Shown: in pieces, positions 6,769-13,248 of the stretch
Numbering within the stretch: the stretch's first letter is position 1
Layout of the letters: the number at the start of each line of letters is the position of its first letter
Assembly: GCA_900554845.1 (NCBI GenBank)
Contig: USIY01000039.1
Location: 1-13,248, forward strand
DNA length: 13,248 nucleotides
Reading direction: 5' to 3'
Source of the DNA: an uncultured Bacteroidales bacterium
Lineage (GTDB): Bacteria > Bacteroidota > Bacteroidia > Bacteroidales > Muribaculaceae
The notes under the pieces: generated by a model
What the model was told of the DNA's origin: nothing
Databases searched by the model: none
What the model saw: the letters and a program-made list of their open reading frames with translations, nothing else
Translations under genes and position numbers: made by a program

Positions 6769-7950
6769 TTACTTGCGGATCTTGAGAGTGCCGGTTGCGG
6801 TGTAGACGCAGTAGTTGCCCGAGGGCAGACGAGAGATGTCGACACTTCCTTGGACAGCGTTCGCGTCCATCACAAGTCGTCCCGACATATCGTAGAAACG
6901 CACGCGGCCGTTGCCGATTCCGTCAAGGCTGATGTTGTCCTTGCTGAAAGCGCGCAGCCCAAATGTCTGGCTGTCGGTGATGACTCCTTTAACGCCCGAA
7001 TCACCGTTGCCGTAGATCATGTCGTAGGTGGCATAGTGCTCCAGCTGGTCGGTGCTTATGCTCAAAGCCCATACATCATAGCGGCTGGGAACGAGCGTAG
7101 GGAAATGCTCGTAAAGAAAATTCTGCACATCATCCTCGATATTGATGGGATAGGTCACATCCTGGGCAGGAGAAGGCTGCTCCTCCGCGGAGAAGAACGT
7201 GAAGTCGTAACGCTCGCGAGCTTCACCTGATTGACCTTCGACTGATTTCTGTGTCAGATTGCCGTCAGCGTCGTAAACGTATTTTACATAGCTGTCCACT
7301 ATAAGAGAGCCCATGCCGTTATCGTACGAAACGGACTCAGTGGCACGAAGGCCGTTGTCGAGATATGTGTACTCTGTGGCGCCTACCAGCGTCATGTCGC
7401 CGCTCATCCAGTCCGGCATCCAGTCGGTCCTCTTTATGAGCTGCCCTTTTGTGTCGTAGGTGTATTCGGTTTTCTGTCCAAGCATGGTTTTGGCGGAATC
7501 CCAATAGATGTTCGCGCACGTCAGCAATCCGGCGGCATCGTACTCGTATTCGGTCACTCCTCCAAGGGTCATCTCCGGCTCGGCGGTTGTGCTCCAGTTG
7601 TTATAGTTGAGGCGCTCCGCAAGAGTCCCGTTATCGTTCCAGACGTATTCGATCTTGGAATTGTAATGCAGTTCGTCGATGTTCCATGTTCCGAGAATGT
7701 CCATGTCCTGGTACAATTCCTCAGAAACGCATTGATTCTTGTCATTGTACTTGAACACACGGACCGTGTTGTACATGGGTTCGTCCTGATTGTCGTGGCA
7801 AATCTTGATCACGCGGTTTGCCTCGTCATAGGAGTATTTCATCTCCTCGATATTGTCGGTTGACTTTGCACCGACAAGTTTGACGGGTTCCGCTGCACTT
7901 GCGGCTAATGCGCATGCCAGCGCCAACAACAGTAGTAAATTTTTTCTCAT
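6769..7950 (-). CDS. Secreted YD-repeat (RHS-like) protein with T9SS type A sorting domain
   Basis: A 393-residue exported protein. A signal peptide (about 1-20, MRKNLLLLLALACALAASAA) is followed by seven degenerate YD-type units about 28-36 residues apart: KYSYDEANRVI (38), FKYNDKNQCV (66), EYVWNDNGTL (101), EYEYDAAGLL (134), EYTYDTKGQL (162), EYTYLDNGLR (193) and KYVYDADGNL (223). A linker of about 90 residues (245-335) of unknown fold leads to a C-terminal Por/T9SS type A domain (about 336-393, with VRFYDMSGRLV, VDISRLPSGNYCVY and TLKIRK), which should direct secretion across the outer membrane and surface anchoring. YD repeats form extended beta structure and can bind carbohydrate or encase toxins; here no toxin or RHS core motif is visible, so a surface binding or structural role is more likely. 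Single-gene unit with its own terminator. Function unknown. Confidence 0.8.
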   Translation of the reverse strand: MRKNLLLLLALACALAASAAEPVKLVGAKSTDNIEEMKYSYDEANRVIKICHDNQDEPMYNTVRVFKYNDKNQCVSEELYQDMDILGTWNIDELHYNSKIEYVWNDNGTLAERLNYNNWSTTAEPEMTLGGVTEYEYDAAGLLTCANIYWDSAKTMLGQKTEYTYDTKGQLIKRTDWMPDWMSGDMTLVGATEYTYLDNGLRATESVSYDNGMGSLIVDSYVKYVYDADGNLTQKSVEGQSGEARERYDFTFFSAEEQPSPAQDVTYPINIEDDVQNFLYEHFPTLVPSRYDVWALSISTDQLEHYATYDMIYGNGDSGVKGVITDSQTFGLRAFSKDNISLDGIGNGRVRFYDMSGRLVMDANAVQGSVDISRLPSGNYCVYTATGTLKIRK

Positions 7951-8004
7951 AGTTTAATTATTTAAGTTAATAATCAGCCGTGATTTTAAATAAGAGCGTC
8001 AGTG

Positions 8005-8078
8005 TAAGTGGCTTTTAATAAAAATATACATTATAAGAAAAGTCACGAATATATTAACTTTTTATTAAATGCCACTTA
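8005..8078. repeat. 20-bp inverted repeat with 34-nt spacer in divergent intergenic region
   Basis: The arm 8005-8024 (contains AAGTGGCTTTTAATAAAAA) pairs with 8059-8078 (contains TTTTTATTAAATGCCACTT); 19 of 20 positions match, the exception being T8013 against T8070. It lies in the AT-rich 290-bp gap between the YD-repeat gene and the ABC operon. On the minus strand it would begin at the predicted transcription start of the YD-repeat gene and fold as a long leader hairpin. Confidence 0.8.
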
Positions 8079-8083
8079 TGGCA

Positions 8084-8117
8084 CAAAATTAATATTTTTT
8101 TAGATATTTTGGGCAAA
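8084..8117 (-). promoter_or_regulatory. Probable promoter of the YD-repeat protein gene
   Basis: The minus strand has TAATTTTG (8084-8091), an exact -7 element, preceded by TTTG (8114-8117) at 22 nt, one base longer than the usual 19-21. No other CAAA (read on +) is present between 7951 and 8083, so no better candidate exists nearer the gene. The predicted start near 8077-8080 gives a leader of about 130 nt. Confidence 0.5.
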
Positions 8118-8161
8118 AAAATGTAAAAAGGCAATATTTTAACACTTCGAAATGCAAAATA

Positions 8162-8193
8162 TTTGGACAGTTAAATTATTATGCTTAATTTTG
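8162..8193 (+). promoter_or_regulatory. Consensus Bacteroidetes promoter of the ABC-GntR operon
   Basis: TTTG (8162-8165), a 20-nt spacer and TAATTTTG (8186-8193) match the Bacteroidetes primary sigma consensus exactly. Transcription should begin near 8197-8202, about 40 nt before the ATG at 8241. The last bases of the -7 element overlap the palindromic operator at 8191-8222. Confidence 0.75.
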
Positions 8194-8222
8194 TAGTGTT
8201 GCACATAAATACAACACTACAA
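8191..8222. promoter_or_regulatory. Perfect palindromic operator, probable GntR (YtrA-type) binding site
   Basis: TTGTAGTGTTG (8191-8201) and CAACACTACAA (8212-8222) form a perfect 11-bp inverted repeat with a 10-bp spacer, so the half-sites are 21 bp apart centre to centre, two helical turns. It covers the end of the -7 element and the predicted transcription start. The inner core AGTGTT-N12-AACACT resembles the Bacillus subtilis YtrA operator (AGTGTA-N13-TACACT, from memory). The GntR gene is the last gene of the operon this promoter drives, so autorepression is inferred. The arms could also pair in the RNA. Confidence 0.7.
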
Positions 8223-8240
8223 CAATAAAATGCATTTCTG

Positions 8241-9080
8241 ATGGCTTTAATCACATTGGATAGACTTTCGTTCGGATACCGCGCCACAAAAAATGTTCTG
8301 TGGGCGCTTACGGAGAGGATAACCCCCGGAATATGGTTGCTTTTGGGTGAGAACGGCGCCGGCAAAACTACTCTTCTCTCCTGTATGGCCGGTCTGTTGA
8401 AACCGATTTCAGGGGCTTGTCTGATCGACAGAGTGCCTACGGCCTCGCACCGGCCGTCGGTAATGGAAAGAATTTTCTTTCTGCCCGACAATCTGCAGTC
8501 GCAGCAAAGAAACATCGCCGAACTCAAAGCGTGCGACGCGCGATTCTATCCGAATTTCAGCACCGGTTTGCTGGCTGACAATTTGAAGGCTTTCGGTCTT
8601 GGCGAAGACATAAGGCTTGAGAAAATGAGTTTCGGCAACCGTCGCAAGGCTTTCATGGCATACGCATTGTCACTAGGGACTGAAGTTCTTTTGCTCGATG
8701 AACCCTTAAATGGTCTTGACATCGATTCGAGAAAAGCGCTTACCCATATGATCGCCCGCTGTGTGGCGCCAGAGCAGACAGTGATTGTCTCTACGCATGA
8801 AGTGCATGATTTGGAGAACCTGTACGACGGCATCATAGTGCTTCATGAGGGGAGGATTCTGGTCTGCAAGCCAGTGGACGAGATTGCTGCCAAAGTTATG
8901 TGTGTTCGGGGTTCGAAACCTGCCCCAGACGCTTTATGGAGCGAGAATTCCGGAGGCCTTTGCATTTCCCTTGTCAAGAATGTTTCCGGCGAACCGGGTG
9001 CGCTCGATTACTCGGTGCTGTATTCCGCACTTATGCACAACCATAGGGCAATTATGGAGATTTTAGAAACTGAAGTTTAA
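8241..9080 (+). CDS. ABC transporter ATP-binding protein (YtrB-like)
   Basis: A 279-residue single ATPase domain with a C-terminal extension. Aromatic A-loop Tyr13; Walker A GENGAGKTT at 37-45; a Q-loop region reading FFLPDNLQSQQ (79-89); a degenerate signature MSFGNRRK at 129-136 in place of LSGGQ; Walker B VLLLDEP (149-155); D-loop LNGLD; and H-loop His186 in IVSTHEVHDL. All catalytic residues are present, so it should hydrolyse ATP. About 80 residues after the H-loop (ILVCKPVDEIAAKVM onward) have the usual regulatory-tail position. It heads an operon with a membrane protein and a YtrA-type GntR regulator, the standard context of YtrB-like ATPases that respond to envelope stress or peptide antibiotics. 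Substrate unknown. An ATG at 8230 hits a stop after three codons, so the start at 8241 is secure. Confidence 0.9.
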   Translation: MALITLDRLSFGYRATKNVLWALTERITPGIWLLLGENGAGKTTLLSCMAGLLKPISGACLIDRVPTASHRPSVMERIFFLPDNLQSQQRNIAELKACDARFYPNFSTGLLADNLKAFGLGEDIRLEKMSFGNRRKAFMAYALSLGTEVLLLDEPLNGLDIDSRKALTHMIARCVAPEQTVIVSTHEVHDLENLYDGIIVLHEGRILVCKPVDEIAAKVMCVRGSKPAPDALWSENSGGLCISLVKNVSGEPGALDYSVLYSALMHNHRAIMEILETEV

Positions 9081-9098
9081 AATATTAAATGACAAACA

Positions 9099-9812
9099 AT
9101 GGAAAATAATTCATATTCAGAGGCTTTGGATCGCTTCAGTTGGAAACGGGTTTGGGCATTCGGCAATTTCTACAAGCGTCAGGTGTGCTATGGTTTCATT
9201 TTCTATATATTCATCTATCTTGCCATCTTTGTACTCTCGGTGGTATTTCCTTATAAAACATATAGACTCGACAGCCTTCTCGGCTTGATATCGCTGATGT
9301 TCCCTTTATGCCTTTACAAACGTGATATGACCATAATACGCCAGGTACCGGTCTTATGTGCTGAGAAGACGGTGTGGTACATCGGCATAGTGGTGGTGTT
9401 CAATATATTTTTAAGCCTATATATTTTCGGATTGAGCCGTTGGTATTCGGAATTCGTGCCGGGGGACGCATTTATGGACGGGACGAATTCCTTTATTGGC
9501 TCGGCGGTCATTGAGAAAATCAGTGGTATGGAAGGCATATTGTTCACCGTTGCAAACTGGATAATATATTTGTCAATACAGTTCTTGATGCTCAGCATAT
9601 TAGTGTTGTACAATAAAGAAACGAAGCTAAAGACTTTTCTGGCTGGAGGGTCCATATATTTTGCATACAATATACTTATGGATATATTGGGTATAGAGCT
9701 TTCCTCGTCATCAGCTGCAGGGAACATAGGTAAATTGGTTACGACAATAAGTCTTGTGGCAATCTTATTGCTGATTGCCACAGTCTACAGTGTTTACCGT
9801 GCGAGTAAATGA
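9099..9812 (+). CDS. Six-helix membrane protein, probable ABC-2 type permease subunit
   Basis: A 237-residue integral membrane protein with about six hydrophobic segments (roughly 30-50, 58-73, 92-112, 146-170, 178-198 and 210-231) and a soluble N-terminus of about 27 residues (SYSEALDRFSWKRVWAFGNFYKR). A longer extracytoplasmic loop (about 113-145) separates helices 3 and 4. I recognise no family motif, but the length, topology and position between an ATPase and a GntR regulator fit the permease of a YtrA-type ABC export system. The start lies 18 bp after the ATPase stop, and its stop overlaps the GntR start by four bases (ATGA), so the three are one operon. It is more AT-rich than its neighbours, partly because of its hydrophobic codons. 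The sequence is probably poorly conserved beyond close relatives. Confidence 0.75.
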   Translation: MENNSYSEALDRFSWKRVWAFGNFYKRQVCYGFIFYIFIYLAIFVLSVVFPYKTYRLDSLLGLISLMFPLCLYKRDMTIIRQVPVLCAEKTVWYIGIVVVFNIFLSLYIFGLSRWYSEFVPGDAFMDGTNSFIGSAVIEKISGMEGILFTVANWIIYLSIQFLMLSILVLYNKETKLKTFLAGGSIYFAYNILMDILGIELSSSSAAGNIGKLVTTISLVAILLLIATVYSVYRASK

Positions 9813-10168
9813 TTGAATTCAGTGAGGACAAGCCGATTTACTCCCAGATAGCAGATTACTGCATGGAGAGTGTGCTTTCGGGAACCTGGGCGCCCGGCGC
9901 CCGGATTCCGTCGGTGCGCGAACTCGCCGTGGAACTTGCGGTCAATACCCGGACCGTCATGAAGGCATATGAAATTCTGGAAGACGCCGGGGTAATAATA
10001 TCTCGTCGCGGCATGGGATATTATGCCGACGAAGAGGCTCCGGAAAAAGTCAAGACCCTTCGCCGGCGGGATTTCTTTGCAGTGACGCTCCCTGCTCTCC
10101 TGCATGAAATGGAACTGCTGGGAATCACTACGGACGATCTTATCAAGCATATCGGCAAGAATACGTAA
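9809..10168 (+). CDS. GntR-family transcriptional regulator, YtrA subfamily
   Basis: A 119-residue repressor with an N-terminal winged helix-turn-helix (about 8-73) and a short C-terminal tail of about 45 residues, the small effector domain that defines the YtrA subfamily. Typical GntR sequence is intact: KPIYSQIADYCMESVLSGTW, GARIPSVRELAVELAVNTRTVMKAYEILEDAGVI, then the wing SRRGMGYYADEEA. The gene overlaps the permease stop by four bases (ATGA), which implies translational coupling. YtrA-type regulators usually repress their own ABC operon and are released by envelope stress, although no ligand pocket is evident. The palindrome at 8191-8222 over the operon promoter is the likely operator. 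Stop is 23 bp from the stop of the convergent outer-membrane protein gene. Confidence 0.95.
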   Translation: MIEFSEDKPIYSQIADYCMESVLSGTWAPGARIPSVRELAVELAVNTRTVMKAYEILEDAGVIISRRGMGYYADEEAPEKVKTLRRRDFFAVTLPALLHEMELLGITTDDLIKHIGKNT

Positions 10169-10191
10169 TGTTCCGGAACTGTCACATTCGG

Positions 10192-12744
10192 TCAGAATCT
10201 GTATTGGATTGAGGCGAGGATCTGCCGGGGGCGGAGCCGGAAGAAATATTCCGACCGTGAGAGCGTACCGTAATTGATATAACGGTAGTCACGCTTGTTC
10301 AGGATATTGTCGGCTGTCAGCGAGAGACGGATCCTGCTGTTGACATTCCATGTGGCCGAGGCGTCGAGAAGCAGAAGATTTGAATTGTTGCCTTCCGGGA
10401 AATGAGTGAAATAATGCTCCGCTCCACATGTCGCCGTGACTCTGTCATGGGGTATGAAAGTCAGGGTAAGATTCTGGACAAGATTCTGACTGTTGGTTTT
10501 TGTATCCTCAAATTCAAGGGTGGAAAAGCCGTATGACGCCTGATAACTGATTGAAAGCCATTTCGCAATGCTTCCCCGACAATAGGGTTTTATGTCAAAT
10601 TCGGTCTGACAGTAAGGGATCCGACTTCCGTTCCTCATTGAAGAAGCCGAGTTAAAATAGGCCTCCGCGTCGCATCCGATTACCATTCTGCTGTGTCCGA
10701 GACCCTTGCTTATCCCTGCGTTGAGATGCCAAGAATCCGTGTCGGAATTGCCGTCGGAATATGTTGATACAATAAAATCATCGATAAATATCTGATCCGA
10801 CATCATAGACGACGTGCTGTGACGGTAAATGGTCGTGGCGTTGAGAAACAACGCCTTCAGAGGATTGCGGTACCGGTAGGTCAAAGAGGCTGACATGCTG
10901 TGGGAATATTTTCCGTTGGTGTTTCCGATAAAAAGATTGCGGTAGTCGGACAGCACCGGCGCCTGGATGTGCATGTATGGACGCGGTGTGCCCAAACTGT
11001 ATGACACTGAGCCGGAAATGTCGGATTTTGACGTCAGTTGACGCTTGGCGTTGAAATAAGGAGCTGCCGATATGTAATTGCGTGATCCCTCCACTGACTG
11101 AAAGAGCCATTTTATCGGAACCGTCAGCGACAGACGCCATCCGGAGCGTTCGTACTTGAGTTCAGGAGTCACATAAAGGTTCGAGAGAAATGAATTGCGG
11201 ACTTCGGAATTATCGAATACACCCATTCCGTCAAGCGACGTCGACATGCGGTGACAGTCAATGTCAAGTCCCAAAGTGGCGGAAAATTTCCAGAATCGCC
11301 TCATCCTCCCGAACCGGGTTTCGGTAGTGCTTCTGAAATCCGTCGTACCTACGGATTGACGAGGGCCTTCGTCTCCGTTTACAACAAGCATGGCTGGACG
11401 ATGGAAGAATTCGTTTCGCGAGGTCAGCATGAAAAGTTTCTTTTCGTTTCTCTTCACAAGCTTAAGGTCGTCGGAAGCATGGATATTTTTTCGTGACACT
11501 TTCTGCGACAGATCATAGGAACCGGCGATCACAGATCGGGATTTGTCCCATTTTGTCCCGAGCGTGAGCCTCTCCTTAAGATAATAGCCGCGTTTGTTTA
11601 TCTCGGCGTTGAATTGCCCGTAGAGATCATGGCTTCTGGTGCGCTGGACGTCAGTCTGACTGAAGGAGGGTATTGTCGGGCTGAAATAATCGGTGTTTAC
11701 ACCGGATTTGTAATCCAGCCTGTCCCCGGAGTAGTTGAGCTTAAGTCTCATTGAGACATCGCCCTTCTTCCAGGCCATAATTCCGTTGGCGAGCCATGAA
11801 AGGTTGTCACGTGTGCGCTTTTCTGAAAGAGGAGCGTTCACAATGTCGGCCGAGATATATTCGGGCCAGAGGTCGCCGGAATAATCGGAGAACGACATGT
11901 CGTCATAATCATGTTCGGTGATTTCATTCGCAGGATTCCATCCAGTGTTGTCGGCTTTGAGAGTAAACACATTCTGGATTTTTGAGGCAAGCCGCATGGC
12001 ATAGACGGAAGCGTTGAAAAGGAGAGGCTGCGCTCCTACGGCACCTTTGGCCACGCCGACCCAGCGGCTGCGGGCGTCTTCCTTAAGTTTGAGGTTGATT
12101 CCCGCTTCTTCCGGAAACTCTATGCCTTCCAGGGCCTTGACAGGCTGATGGTTCTCCATCACCTCCACCGACTTCACGTCTTCATGGGAGATATTGTTGG
12201 CGGCGAGACCATACTGCCCTCCTATGAAATCATTGCCGTCTATGTAGAATTTGTTGATGGGTTTGCCTTGGTATTTTATGGTGCCGTCGTCCTCCACCTT
12301 GATTCCGGGAAGTCTTTTCAGCACATCCATTATCGCATTGTCGCCTGGTTTGGCGTAGCGTCCCACATTGAACACCAGCGTGTCGCCTTTTGCAAAAATA
12401 TCCGGAGCCTCAACAATCACGTCGTTCAGCAGAGTGGCCTTTGCGTTCATCTTAATCACTGAAAGATCCGAACTTGGCGGAAGCTTCAGTGTGTCATACC
12501 CCATGGCACGGAACGACAATGTATCCGTTCCTTCCTTTAATAGAATATGGAATATGCCCTCCGCGTCGGAGGATGCAAACGAAAGAGTCTTCCCGGATGG
12601 ACCCATAGCCTGTATCACCACGCCGGCTATCGGTTCTCCGTTTGCGGCGTCTTCCACACGTCCGGACACTTTGTCCGGGGTTGCTGACGTGGCCGTCAGC
12701 AACCCGGACAAAATGAAAAGTATGAAAAAACAGTTTCTGATCAT
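10192..12744 (-). CDS. Outer-membrane beta-barrel protein with TonB-receptor-type plug and carboxypeptidase-regulatory domain
   Basis: An 850-residue outer-membrane protein. A signal peptide (about 1-21) precedes a carboxypeptidase D regulatory-like domain (about 26-102: VSGRVEDAANGEPIAGVVI, SDAEGIFHILL, LSFRAMGYDTL). A plug-like region follows (about 108-222), with DTLVFNVGRYAKPGDNAIMDVLKRLPGIKVEDDG, INKFYIDGNDFIGG, VKSVEVMENHQPVKALEG and EAGINLKLKED. The rest is amphipathic beta strands ending in ILASIQYRF; the terminal Phe is typical of barrel insertion. No SusD partner is nearby and there is no clear TonB box, so this is the outer_membrane_beta-barrel/TonB-dependent-receptor-like type rather than a SusC glycan importer. 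Its start overlaps the stop of the GLPGLI gene by four bases (ATGA), so the two are translationally coupled. Cargo unknown; peptide or metal-related roles are possible. Confidence 0.87.
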   Translation of the reverse strand: MIRNCFFILFILSGLLTATSATPDKVSGRVEDAANGEPIAGVVIQAMGPSGKTLSFASSDAEGIFHILLKEGTDTLSFRAMGYDTLKLPPSSDLSVIKMNAKATLLNDVIVEAPDIFAKGDTLVFNVGRYAKPGDNAIMDVLKRLPGIKVEDDGTIKYQGKPINKFYIDGNDFIGGQYGLAANNISHEDVKSVEVMENHQPVKALEGIEFPEEAGINLKLKEDARSRWVGVAKGAVGAQPLLFNASVYAMRLASKIQNVFTLKADNTGWNPANEITEHDYDDMSFSDYSGDLWPEYISADIVNAPLSEKRTRDNLSWLANGIMAWKKGDVSMRLKLNYSGDRLDYKSGVNTDYFSPTIPSFSQTDVQRTRSHDLYGQFNAEINKRGYYLKERLTLGTKWDKSRSVIAGSYDLSQKVSRKNIHASDDLKLVKRNEKKLFMLTSRNEFFHRPAMLVVNGDEGPRQSVGTTDFRSTTETRFGRMRRFWKFSATLGLDIDCHRMSTSLDGMGVFDNSEVRNSFLSNLYVTPELKYERSGWRLSLTVPIKWLFQSVEGSRNYISAAPYFNAKRQLTSKSDISGSVSYSLGTPRPYMHIQAPVLSDYRNLFIGNTNGKYSHSMSASLTYRYRNPLKALFLNATTIYRHSTSSMMSDQIFIDDFIVSTYSDGNSDTDSWHLNAGISKGLGHSRMVIGCDAEAYFNSASSMRNGSRIPYCQTEFDIKPYCRGSIAKWLSISYQASYGFSTLEFEDTKTNSQNLVQNLTLTFIPHDRVTATCGAEHYFTHFPEGNNSNLLLLDASATWNVNSRIRLSLTADNILNKRDYRYINYGTLSRSEYFFRLRPRQILASIQYRF

Positions 12745-13248
12745 TTCCTCCAGTCGGTTTCTATGTAGTCATATTGTAAATCGATCGGGTCGTAGGCGCC
12801 GACAGAAGGGTTGCCCGATTCGTCCTCAACATCCACATGTACGCCTCCCGTTGCTTCGTAATAGGCATAGGGATTCACGTCATATCTGTGCCGGGCGTCG
12901 TAATATTCATGACGGTCGGTACGGTTGAAAGGCACTTTGTAGATCGTTATGGGACGAGTGCCTTGCGAATCAATTCCTATGCATTCGAAAAGATATTCCC
13001 CTTTGCAGTCGCTCGCCTTCATAATCAGGCCGGGCAACCCGTGGAATTTCCAGGGGCCCTCCATAATCGGGATATCCTCGGCGTAGAACACGTTCCATTC
13101 CCGGCCTCTGAAATATGTGCGGGCACCACGGCACTCATGGCCCAGGACAGTCGTGGTGCTGTCTGTCAGTTCCCAGTCGAACTCCGGCATGTTCTCGTCA
13201 TAACGGAACCAGTCCTCGCAGATTTTCTCCGTGTGGGTGAGCTTGCCC
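12741..13248 (-). CDS. GLPGLI family protein, C-terminal part; N-terminus outside window
   Basis: The frame stays open to the window edge, reading KLTHTEKICEDWFRYDEN before the first in-window ATG at 13190, so that ATG is internal and the gene begins upstream. About 168 residues are visible. They contain the conserved core of the Bacteroidetes GLPGLI family: FDWELTDSTTTVLGHECRGA, the motif YFRGREWNVFYAEDIPI, and GPWKFHGLPGLIMKASD, which holds the name-giving hexapeptide. Members are exported proteins of about 230-300 residues, so a signal peptide is expected in the missing part. Their function is not established, but they are often encoded beside TonB-receptor-like outer-membrane proteins, as here with a 4-bp overlap. 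It ends DYIETDWRK. Inference: a periplasmic or surface partner of the barrel protein. Confidence 0.92.
   Translation of the reverse strand, partial: GKLTHTEKICEDWFRYDENMPEFDWELTDSTTTVLGHECRGARTYFRGREWNVFYAEDIPIMEGPWKFHGLPGLIMKASDCKGEYLFECIGIDSQGTRPITIYKVPFNRTDRHEYYDARHRYDVNPYAYYEATGGVHVDVEDESGNPSVGAYDPIDLQYDYIETDWRK

Noticed and set aside
6769..7950. RHS toxin of a contact-dependent system
   Set aside because: The repeat array is short, there is no RHS core or toxin tip, no immunity gene follows, and the protein ends in a T9SS sorting domain.
8005..8078. Invertible (phase-variable) promoter flanked by inverted repeats
   Set aside because: The 34-nt spacer is too short to hold a full Bacteroidetes promoter, the arms are imperfect, and no invertase gene is nearby.
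8171..8527. Minus-strand frame of 118 codons over the ABC operon start
   Set aside because: It overlaps the operon promoter, operator and the ATPase N-terminus including Walker A, and resembles no protein family.
12368..12928. Open frame of 186 codons on the + strand
   Set aside because: It is antisense to the start of the barrel-protein gene and the end of the GLPGLI gene, both well supported; its composition is that of a shadow frame.

Overview
This window looks like a chromosomal stretch of a gut-type Bacteroidales bacterium (Bacteroides, or more likely a Muribaculaceae-like relative; the family is a guess). Four things point to Bacteroidota. Two intergenic regions carry good matches to the Bacteroidetes primary promoter (TTTG, 19-21 nt, TAnnTTTG). 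One secreted protein ends in a type IX secretion (Por) C-terminal domain. A GLPGLI-family protein is coupled to a carboxypeptidase-regulatory-domain TonB-dependent outer-membrane protein. The mannan genes have the same makeup as the Bacteroides fragilis mannosylglucose pathway. Shine-Dalgarno sequences are weak throughout.

Layout. Positions 1-3281 (+) hold the end of a beta-mannan utilisation operon: the C-terminal part of a GH130 mannosylglucose phosphorylase, then a GPH-type sugar:cation symporter, then a cellobiose/mannobiose 2-epimerase. The symporter would import mannobiose, the epimerase would convert Man-Man to Man-Glc, and the phosphorylase would split it to mannose-1-phosphate and glucose. 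A mannanase is expected upstream, outside the window. A strong terminator-like hairpin lies inside this operon, between phosphorylase and symporter. Facing it, 10 bp away, is a GH20 beta-N-acetylhexosaminidase lipoprotein (3292-4908, -).

Positions 4909-7950 hold three single genes: a small periplasmic PepSY-like protein with two tandem repeats (+), a pRiA4b ORF-3-like protein (-) with its own consensus promoter, and a secreted YD-repeat protein with a T9SS sorting domain (-). Two strong hairpins sit between the first two genes, and a terminator follows the third.

Positions 7951-8240 are an AT-rich divergent regulatory region. It contains a 20-bp inverted repeat that probably forms the 5' end of the YD-repeat gene's mRNA. 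It also contains a consensus promoter overlapped by a perfect 11-bp operator-like palindrome. That promoter drives a compact three-gene operon (8241-10168, +): ABC ATPase, six-helix membrane protein, and YtrA-type GntR repressor. This is the clearest self-contained regulatory unit in the window.

Positions 10192-13248 (-) carry a translationally coupled pair: a GLPGLI-family protein (N-terminus outside the window) followed by an 850-residue outer-membrane beta-barrel protein with a TonB-receptor-type plug. Their cargo is unknown.

I saw no tRNA, rRNA, insertion sequence, integrase or CRISPR array. I found no strong evidence for an entirely new system; the best leads are the palindromes of the 7951-8240 region and the YD-repeat secreted protein.
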